A DNA stretch of 64,000 nt from Microbotryomycetes sp. JL201 (Eukaryota > Basidiomycota > Microbotryomycetes): positions 62,001-126,000 of the forward strand of contig JAQYUZ010000019.1 in NCBI GenBank assembly GCA_033819885.1. The letters run 5' to 3'. Position 1 is the first letter of the stretch. Every line of letters starts with the position of its first letter. Shown one piece after another: positions 56,544 to 64,000 of this stretch. The notes under the pieces are model-generated. The model had not been told where the DNA came from and made no database searches. It saw only the letters and a list, made by a program, of their open reading frames with translations. The position numbers were made by a program, and so were the translations under genes.

Positions 56544-59500
56544 TCATCGAATCTTGACTTGAATGAAAGGCACCTGTCCGCAAAGAACGTTTCAGTTTGA
56601 GCTGCTTCCCGCACTAGCTTTGTGGCACTGACCTCTACGTCTTCAGGCTCTTCGTCGCCTTCGGGGATTGTATCGACCATGACTTCAAACACGAGGTTCG
56701 TTGTATAGTCGGGGATAGGTTTCTTGCTGACTGATTCTACCAATTGGGATAGCCTTTCAAAGACGGATAGAGAGGTTGGTACGAACACGGACGAGGCACG
56801 CCAGACTGAACAACAAGCACTTACTTCATGGCCAATCTCTCTTCGACTTTCTTCTTTGGCATCCATCCAGAGTAAAGCATAGACACGCCCGAACTGAGCA
56901 TCGTCACTTCAAGCTTGTGCTTTTCCTTCATGTGGTTGATCAGTTCTTGCAAGGTCACGTCACCTTCAATCTTGAACCGATCCCAAATTGTCCACTCCGT
57001 GTCGTTGTACTTGTTCTTGGCGGCCGCGATGGGTTCAGAAAAGCCAAAGAATGGCAGAGCCAGATTGACAAAGCCGTTCTTGAACTGCTCAATGTCAGTC
57101 TTGCCATCGATAATCTATTCAGCATTTCAGCTCAGTCAGTCTGTTCGGAGCGGAAAAGAATGGCTGTCAAACGTCAAGCGGACCTTGTACAGCTCAAGGC
57201 AGACGAGTCCAGTCGCGAGGCACGTTGTTGTCGCGATCGCAGGGATAATCTTGCCTGCAACCTGCTTGGTGTGATGCCTATCCGCGGGTTGGATGCCATA
57301 ATTCATGGCCCGCAAATTGCTTGCAGCCGTGATAAAATCCATGTGGTGGTTCGTGTCATCATCCTTTTCGAATTCTGCAGGTGTCATTTTGAACCCGCTC
57401 AACGTGGATGGGTCGGGCAGGGCAGCTGCGATCGAACCCAAGTCCTCGTCATCCCTGGACGGTGCGTTATTGACTGGCTCGTCGTCCTTGACCTGAACCT
57501 GTACACCAGACTTGGGCGTAAACTCTGGTACCTTGACAGCGTCGAGCGCTTTACGCAAATGCGCTTCGTCGCGCGTACCTTCAATGCCGTAATTGAAGGC
57601 GTGCAAGTTGGCAGCAGCGACGATGAAGGCGAAATGTGTCGAATCATTGTAATCGAACGTGAGCGGCTCGGGTGCACGCTTCGGTCCAGACCAGAATGGC
57701 GTGCCTTCCTTTGTGATCAAGTCGCGAGGGAGCGAATGAAGCAGCTGTCTGATTTCGTTATTGAACTCGGTCTCGAACTGCAACCGAGCCCACTCGACGC
57801 AGTCATCAAAGCTGGTCGGCTTGCTGTCGACGAGGTATGACCGGATCTTGAGTAGCTGGCCAGTCTCACCAGAGGCCTTTGCCTTTTCAAGGAAGTTGTC
57901 TTGCGTCAGGTACGAGTTGACGACTTCTGCCGGCTTTTCAAACAGCTCTTCGAATCGCTCTTTGGCCCACTGCGACAGTCAAACTGGTCAGTGCAAGCTC
58001 TAAGGGCGCCCACGGAGCAACACACAGCAATCGTATGCTCGATCTGGTTCGGGAAGTTTTTGATCGTGCAGCTTGGGTGGCTCTTCTCTGGAGGATCTTG
58101 AGACGATGAGTAGGACTCTGTGACGTGCGGCAAAACGACCTGAACGTTCGCTTTGGTGCCAAGCGTTCCGGACTCGAGCAAAGGCTTCTCGTAGTATACG
58201 CAGCGCGTGTCCATGTATTGGCCTGTGGTGGAGTATGATTATGAACAACGCGTGCAGGCAAAAGCGCCGCAACTTACGAGCTGCAACATTATCGAGAGCG
58301 TTTGTGACACAGTCAATGTTGTCAAAGAACTTGTCGCCAAAAGTGCCTGCGTAGACGAGCATCAGTTTGCGTCCCGAGTCTGATTCCACCATAAACATAC
58401 CTTCTGTTTCGCCACCAACAGCCAGTTTAAATACTTCAATCTTGCCCTCAAGCGCCCGGTTCATTTCCGTTACAGCCCTTCTCGCCGCCTCTGACTTGAA
58501 GCTGCCCAAATCCTTTGCCCTGAACAAGAATTGGCGATTCAAGTTTGACTTCTCGATCGTGTCCAAGTCGGTGACGTAGATCTTGCCGTTTGGTCCAGTT
58601 GCCAGTCCCATCATGGCCCAGTTCTTGATCATCTCACAACCAATGGCGCCTGCGCCAACGAGGAACTGTCGGTAATTTTCGATCTTGTCCTGGAAAGCTC
58701 GACCAAAGACTGCGATTTGGCCCTCGTAGCGACTTGGCGGGTTTGATGGTGCGCAGTCGGCCGCTGAAGGGGCCTGAGACGGCATGGCCTCGAGCGCATC
58801 AAAGTACAGGTGTTGGAACAAGGGTGTGAATTTGCCGGAGCAAGCTTTGAGCACTTCTTGGCCAACGAAACCTCCCATGAAAGCGTTGACAGGCGCCAGG
58901 TCACCCGCGGCTTGGTACGACAGCTCCGCGAGCATCTTGTCGTCCAAGTCGCCGGCGAAGTTGGCTTTCGAGGCAACGTCTCTCGCAAGTTGGACAAAGG
59001 TGGCAGTATCTTTCTCGTCTCGGGGCGCGGGTAGGCGTGAATGAGCTTTGCGGAAGGCGGAGAGGGCTTGGAAACCAATGTGCAGCGTCTCGAGACGATC
59101 AAACTTGGCAAAGTCTGAAATCAAGAACTCTGGGGCGACGATGCTCTCCCGTAGCGGTTTCTGTATAGATCATCAATCAGTTGAAGCGAACTTCGACCAC
59201 TGTCTGACTCACAAAGTCGATCAACTTTGGCATCTTAACCTGATGGAACCAGCCGCCCTTTTTGTATTGTCCCAGCCCGCGAGTGTCACCGATCGTGAAA
59301 GTGTATGGGCCTTGACGCAATTGATGGCGTCAGAGAAAGGCCGTGAGGCCTACGTAGTTCGCGTGCTCACCTTTAACCGTCACCTTTCGAGGGCTATCGG
59401 CACCCTCGGAGTTGATGTCCATGCCTTCGACTTCGCTGAACCTGACATAGTCTCCGTCCTCAAGACCGTGTCGTGTCTCATCCAAGCACGTCACGAGCGC

Positions 59501-60419
59501 GTCTTCGCCCTCCTCGATCGACACAATCATGCCGCTCAGTGGCGTCTCGCCCGTTTGATCGACAACGGGAAACTGTTTGCCAAAGTCACAGAACGCCGAT
59601 GCGAACAAGCCTGCCGTCTCTGTTGCGATGAACTTGATGTCGTTGGCGTGAGTAAAGTCGTTGAGCTTGAGCTGCTCGTCTGTAGAGCCGTTGACGAGGA
59701 CGACGACCGTGAAGCGCTTAATGGCGTCCTGGCTCAGCTCTTGCTCGAGCACTGATACAGGCGTGTAAGCATTGAGCTCTGCCAAGCGAGCTCTGGTAGC
59801 TTCGTCCCGTCGCTTGCCGACGTCGTCCTCTCTGAGAAAGAATTGAGTGCCGAGGTCTGGGACGGTGACCTTTGTCGGATCTGACAGAGTAACTGATTTG
59901 ACGCCTGCGAGGCACACGTTCTTTGCAATCTCGACGCCAAGACCAGACAAGCCGATGATGAGGACGTCAGACGCCGCCATACGTTTCATTGCTGTACATG
60001 TGTTTCGTAGTCAGCACGCTCACGGAAGCGGTTCGTGCGCGGTGCACGTCCTCATGTACACACCTTCATGGCCGAGCACATAGCTGGGTAAAGAAAGGCA
60101 GAGTGCGAGCTGTCAGTTCGTGCGTGCATCCGAGGGCGGGAAGGGGCGCAGGTGTGTTCATGGTGCGACGAATCGCTGCATGACCGCGATCACGGTGGCG
60201 GATGCTCCGGCAGGCGCGCAGGGTCAGCTTGACCTGACAGCAGATCATTTTGACTGGTGCAATCGGACTCGAGACCGAGCGACGACACGAGACGGCGCGC
60301 GGCGATGACGACACCACGACAGACCGCGGCCGTGATCGAGCAATGACTCACAGCTGGCGCGAGTAGAGTGACTCGTCGATGGTCTCTGAGCCTCCGCCTA
60401 CTACCGCGTCGACCTGCAT
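56544..60419 (-). CDS. UBA1: ubiquitin-activating enzyme E1
   Basis: Adenylates ubiquitin and carries it as a thioester. The first exon [20 protein letters not shown] is followed by RQL, then a 20-nt exon (60064-60083) YVLGHEA, then [20 protein letters not shown] (inactive adenylation half). The active half shows [20 protein letters not shown] and [20 protein letters not shown]. The catalytic Cys is in [18 protein letters not shown]. Later: [40 protein letters not shown], and the C-terminal ubiquitin-fold domain [20 protein letters not shown], ending VPFIQVKIR with stop at 56544-56546. Normal length near 1010 residues. Several introns, all consistent with family sequence. Confidence 0.96.
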
Positions 60420-60500
60420 CGTGCAAGGGTGTCCGGATATGCGTAAGAAGAAGGAGCGCGTCGTCTGCGCTTGTTCCTTTGTTGCACGCCGGACCATGCC
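60420..60500. promoter_or_regulatory. 81-base bidirectional promoter
   Basis: Only 81 bases lie between the UBA1 and HAD-hydrolase start codons. No TATA box is obvious. Confidence 0.5.
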
Positions 60501-61584
60501 ATGATACGCAAGGTCATTCTCGATGCATTCGGCACCCTGTTCTCTCCAAGACAGCCCGTTCACGTTCAATACGCAAGCTCTCCGTCGCCCGAGTGCACGG
60601 GCCTCTCGAGCTGACTTGCAAGCCAGCAGGCTTACGTCGCAGGCCAGTATGGCATAAACTTAGACTCGCAACGCGTCAAACAAGCCTTCAAGAGAGGTAG
60701 TGTACTCCGTCAAGCGTCTCATCCAACTCCCTATTGACCCCGCTGTGATCTGGTCTTAGCGTTCGCGCGATGGAACTCGCAACACCCGTTGTACGGCAAA
60801 CTCTCAGCGCCGCCGATGACGGCCTTCCAGTGGTGGTCTCATGTCATCCAAGACACACTGTCTGAGGCAGGAGCTCCTGCAGAAAGTAAATCAAAAGTCT
60901 GCGTTGGAACTCAGGCAGCTCCCTGACCATACGCGCAACCAGGCTTAGCAGCAGTCGAACAGCAGCTCGTACAGGCGCTCATTGAGCGTTTCTGGTGTCG
61001 GGATGGCTATGCCATTCACGATGACGTCGAACCTTTCTTGGCGAACCTTGAGGCACTCGCCACTCGAATTCGTTTGCCTGGTCTCGCAAGGACAGCCGTC
61101 GCGTCCGGCTCAGACCAAGGTGTCGTCAAAGTGCTCAGAGACTTGGACATCTTGCGTGATGGTTCAATCGAGGAGCATGAAGTGTTTACGACGTGGCAAC
61201 TCGAGACGGACAAACGGACAAAACAGTTTTGGAAAAGGGTCCTGCACAGATTAAGCGAACTAGCTGTCAGCCGTGGAGAGCCAACGCTGGACGCTTCAGA
61301 AGTCCTTGTTGTCGGAGACGAGTTGATCGCGTGAGTCTGAGCTGAGAGAGCGAGAACAACTCAGCTGCGCTACAGGTTAACATGACCGAGTCCGCAGAGA
61401 CTGTCTCACGCCGTTGTCCTGCGGAATGAACGCTCTGTTGCTTGCAAGACCATCAACTGCAGAGCATGCACGTGCCGATTATGCTGATGAAGCAGGCTGT
61501 CATAAAGTCGAGTCCGTCGCCAGTCTAGCTCACGTGGTCGAGTGGATTCAAGCGCGCAACGACCCTAGAAGCACGGAACGATGA
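60501..61584 (+). CDS. HAD-superfamily hydrolase (HDHD3-like)
   Basis: Haloacid dehalogenase-fold phosphatase of unknown substrate. Motif I is MIRKVILDAFGTLFSP (D-x-x-G-T, with the second Asp of the usual DxD replaced by Phe-Gly as in several HDHD3-like proteins). Then GQYGINLDSQRVKQAFKR, AFARWNSQHPLYGKLSAPPM, IRLPGLARTAVASGSDQGVV (motif II Ser), and DASEVLVVGDELIA joined to DCLTPLSCGMNALLL (motif IV acidic pair). Ends VEWIQARNDPRSTER. About four introns. Start ATG 60501. Divergent from UBA1; no functional link can be inferred. Confidence 0.82.
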
Positions 61585-61618
61585 TGCGCCATATGAAATG
61601 CAACAAGTAAACAAGACG

Positions 61619-64000
61619 TTATAGCTTGAGACCAACACTGCTGCTCGCGTTTGAGCCTTCGTCGTCTCGCTTCCGCTTCTTGCCCTGAATCTTCTCGCCA
61701 CCTTTGCCCAAGACAGTGACGCCACGCGTACCGACAAGCTCCTTGACGGCCCGCTCTTTGTCCCCTTTGACGCCCTGGCTGAACTTGTCCGCCTGCTTGT
61801 GCATGAGTGCCCGTTGCTTCCGTCTCTTTTGTCGCGCAGCTCGCTTTTGGGCAGGCGTGAGGTCCGACTTGTCTTGGTCGGCAGGATTCGGTGTGAAAAC
61901 TTCTTCGGGCGCGAGCATCGTCGACGCCGATGCAGCCGTTGGCAGCGCAGACTCCATAGAAATCGAAGGCAGATTTGACACGGTTGTAATCTCCGCTTTG
62001 GGCTGTGAGCGCACCGTACAGGAGAACTGAGCACGTGCTCCAACCCTGAAGAAGCGCGACTGTTACTCACCGGTTTCGGCGTAAATCGAGCATTGCTGAG
62101 TGCGTCCAATTTGCTCGCCAGGTCTTCAAACAACTCTTCAATCTCGCGGTGCTTCTCCTCCAACTCTTCGTCAAGTCTGTTGGGTACTTGCTCGCCATTC
62201 TCGCGCGCTGTCGAATTTTTGTACTCGTCTTCATAGATCTCGGCCAAAGATTTGTTGGATTTAGAATCTTGCAGCTCGATGAAGCGTGAAGGCAGGAATG
62301 CATTTGGATCGACCGGTCGTTTCCTAACGACATCGTCAAAGTTGTCCTGCGATACAGTACGTTTAGCGAAGCCAAATCCTATGCAAGAAGGTACCGACAC
62401 ACCTCCAGGATGCGCTTCTTGATCAAGTCTTCGATAGACTTGGTCGTCTCCTCGGTCACGAGAGGCACCACCTTGCCCATTCGCTCAAACTCCAGATCCT
62501 CTTCCAAGAGACTGTTTTGGGGTCGGTCTCGAGCTTTGGCTTCACCACGGGTCGCCCAGTACTTTGCGTTGACGTTTTCGTCTTCGAGAGCTGCAATCTG
62601 AGACGACAAGGCCATGAGCCGCTTCTCGTACTGCGTCATGTTGGCGTCTGTATGAGGTGCAGTGAGAATGAGAAGGTGTGCACAAAGACGGGAGAACTCA
62701 CTTTTCTTGTCTTGTTCGTCGTCGTCGTCGAACAAAGAGTCTTTGAACCTCTCGATAGTTTCAGCTCCTTGGCCCATGTCACTGGCATCATCTTCCTCGT
62801 CCTCGTCATCATCTTCAGATTCATCCCCTTCATTTTCATCGTCGTCGTCGTCATCATCTTCCTCTTCTTCTGCTGCTTCATCGTCATCGTCTTCGTCTTC
62901 GTCCATACCCATCGACAGGGACATCTGCCGGTCTTCCATTTCAACATCATCGTCCGCCTCTCCATCGTCGTCATCTTCTTCTTCACTTTCTCGTTTCTTC
63001 CTTGGCGCGATCAATTTGACTTTTACTGATTCAGAGAACCGGACACCACGCTTCGACCTGCTGCCGTTCTCTTCTACCGCAGCAGTCTCGTCAACGGCAG
63101 AGGCTTCCTTCCGCGATTCAGACATTTTCAAAGTCTTGGAAGCATCCTTCGCCTTGCCTTCACTCTTGTCTTTCGATAGCCCCCTCCTCGGCGGCGGAGC
63201 GAAAAAGTCGGCATAGGTTACACCTGCGGCGTCCAAATCTTCATCTTCTCGGTCTTCTTCGTCCTCTTCTTCGTCGTCGTCGTCTTCGTCATCTCCATCA
63301 AGAGATTTGCCTTTGACGTCGGTAAAGAGGTCGACGGCGTCGGCGCCCTCATCGTCTTCATCCTCGCCAGTCTCGCCCCTCATCATTCTCGACATTTCAA
63401 ACTCGCCAGCGTCCGTCTGCTGATGAAAGTCCTGAAGCGAAAAAAAGTCGTCGTCCACTTCCGAGGAAGGCCCGCCGCTGAGTGTTTCGCGGAGAAAGGG
63501 ATTGGGTTAGCGATCGACGACAGGCATCATTCAAGGCGGGCGCAGAATCCAAATGAACCGAGTCTCACCTTTTCGCGGTAGGAGCAGACTCTCTGTCATC
63601 GAAGTTGTCGAGTGATAGTCCTGTGCGCTTCTTGTTCTTTTTCAGGGGCTTCTTAGCCAACATGTCCTGTTCTTCTTCGTCTTCTTCAACGTCATGGCCG
63701 TTGGCGAGCGGTGCGAAATGGGGCTCCTGCTCTTCAAAGTCTTCTTCAAGCCCATCGTCGTCGTCGCTGTCCTCCTCCTCGCTTTCGGACTCTTCGTCGT
63801 CCTGTTCGTCGCTGTCCCTTTGTCCGTCCCAATCGATCGCGTCCATATCAACGTCTTCTTCGTCTTCCTGATCAGATTCCCCTGCCTCTCCGTCATCGTC
63901 GTCATCGTCATCATCGTTCTCCTCTTCGTCACCACCGAACATGTCTTCTAGCATGTCTGTGACGACTTGACCTCTCATCTCCAACTGTTGCCACACCATG
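61619..64000 (-). CDS. MPP10: Mpp10, U3 snoRNP component, 5' part outside window
   Basis: Component of the small-subunit processome needed for 18S rRNA maturation. The fragment begins MVWQQLEMRGQVVTDMLEDM and continues through very long Asp/Glu-rich stretches (62.7-63.9 kb). Conserved parts: DDDFFSLQDFHQQTDAGEFE, GVTYADFFAPPPRRG, NSLLEEDLEFERMGKVVPLV, TEETTKSIEDLIKKRILE, NFDDVVRKRPVDPNAFLPSR and FIELQDSKSNKSLAEIYEDE. The C-terminus is basic (AARQKRRKQRALMHKQADKF) and ends SSVGLKL at TAA 61619-61621. Several introns. The frame is open to the right edge, so the true start lies beyond base 64000. Confidence 0.94.

Noticed and set aside
62662-63216. Long plus-strand frame made almost only of Ser
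   Set aside because: It is the antisense shadow of the Asp/Glu-rich part of Mpp10 (GAC/GAA codons read as TCG/TCA and TTC).
63605-63962. Plus-strand frames rich in Ser, Val or Arg near the right end
   Set aside because: Same cause: complement of the acidic Mpp10 repeats.

Overview
The window is a gene-dense stretch of a fungal nuclear genome, almost certainly a basidiomycete. I count 34 protein-coding genes on both strands with mostly short gaps. Nearly every gene is broken by many 50-80 nt introns, usually GT-AG, with CTGAC/CTAAC-like branch sites shortly before the acceptor. Families typical of basidiomycetes (a DUF6534 seven-helix membrane protein and a DUF6593 protein), cytosolic ribosomal proteins, m-AAA protease and ERMES Mmm1 point the same way. 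I cannot name the species; a small yeast-like Pucciniomycotina or Ustilaginomycotina genome would fit, but that is inference. Exon joins below were worked out by hand from reading frame, splice consensus and family sequence.

Layout. 1-7 kb: glycogen branching enzyme (cut by the left edge), an unknown protein, an O-methyltransferase and a GH125 mannosidase. 7-14 kb: ribosomal protein eS25, eIF2A, a cupin protein and a CocE/NonD-type serine hydrolase. 14-22 kb: Drs1 helicase, a class IV PLP lyase (aminodeoxychorismate lyase-like), then a divergent pair of a LigB-type extradiol dioxygenase and an FAD monooxygenase, which looks like a small aromatic-compound module. 22-23 kb: a gene-poor interval with a tandem repeat, degenerate repeats and an intron-bearing tRNA-Gly. 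23-31 kb: a SidA-like flavoprotein, glucosamine-6-phosphate N-acetyltransferase, a DUF6534 membrane protein and a Hul4-like HECT ligase. 31-38.6 kb: a small cell-wall protein, a Faf1-like rRNA factor, Bmt5, uS12 (S23), a small acidic protein and eL22. 38.8-47 kb: beta-carbonic anhydrase, uS3, a LIM protein and Mmm1. 47-54 kb: EB1, Afg3/Yta12 and a DUF6593 protein. 54-64 kb: a proline-rich protein, ubiquitin-activating enzyme Uba1, a HAD hydrolase and Mpp10 (cut by the right edge).

Functionally this is mostly housekeeping: ribosome synthesis (eS25, uS12, eL22, uS3, Drs1, Bmt5, Mpp10, Faf1-like), translation initiation, ubiquitin (Uba1, HECT), mitochondria (Afg3, Mmm1), microtubules (EB1) and sugar or wall metabolism. 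I saw no CRISPR array, virus-derived element or intact transposon.

The most unusual features are in gene structure: two start codons that appear to be split by introns (eS25 and the 37.3-kb gene), two successive micro-exons of 12 and 11 nt in the uS3 gene, a 20-nt exon in UBA1, three GC-AG introns, and a large insertion in the AAA module of the m-AAA protease.
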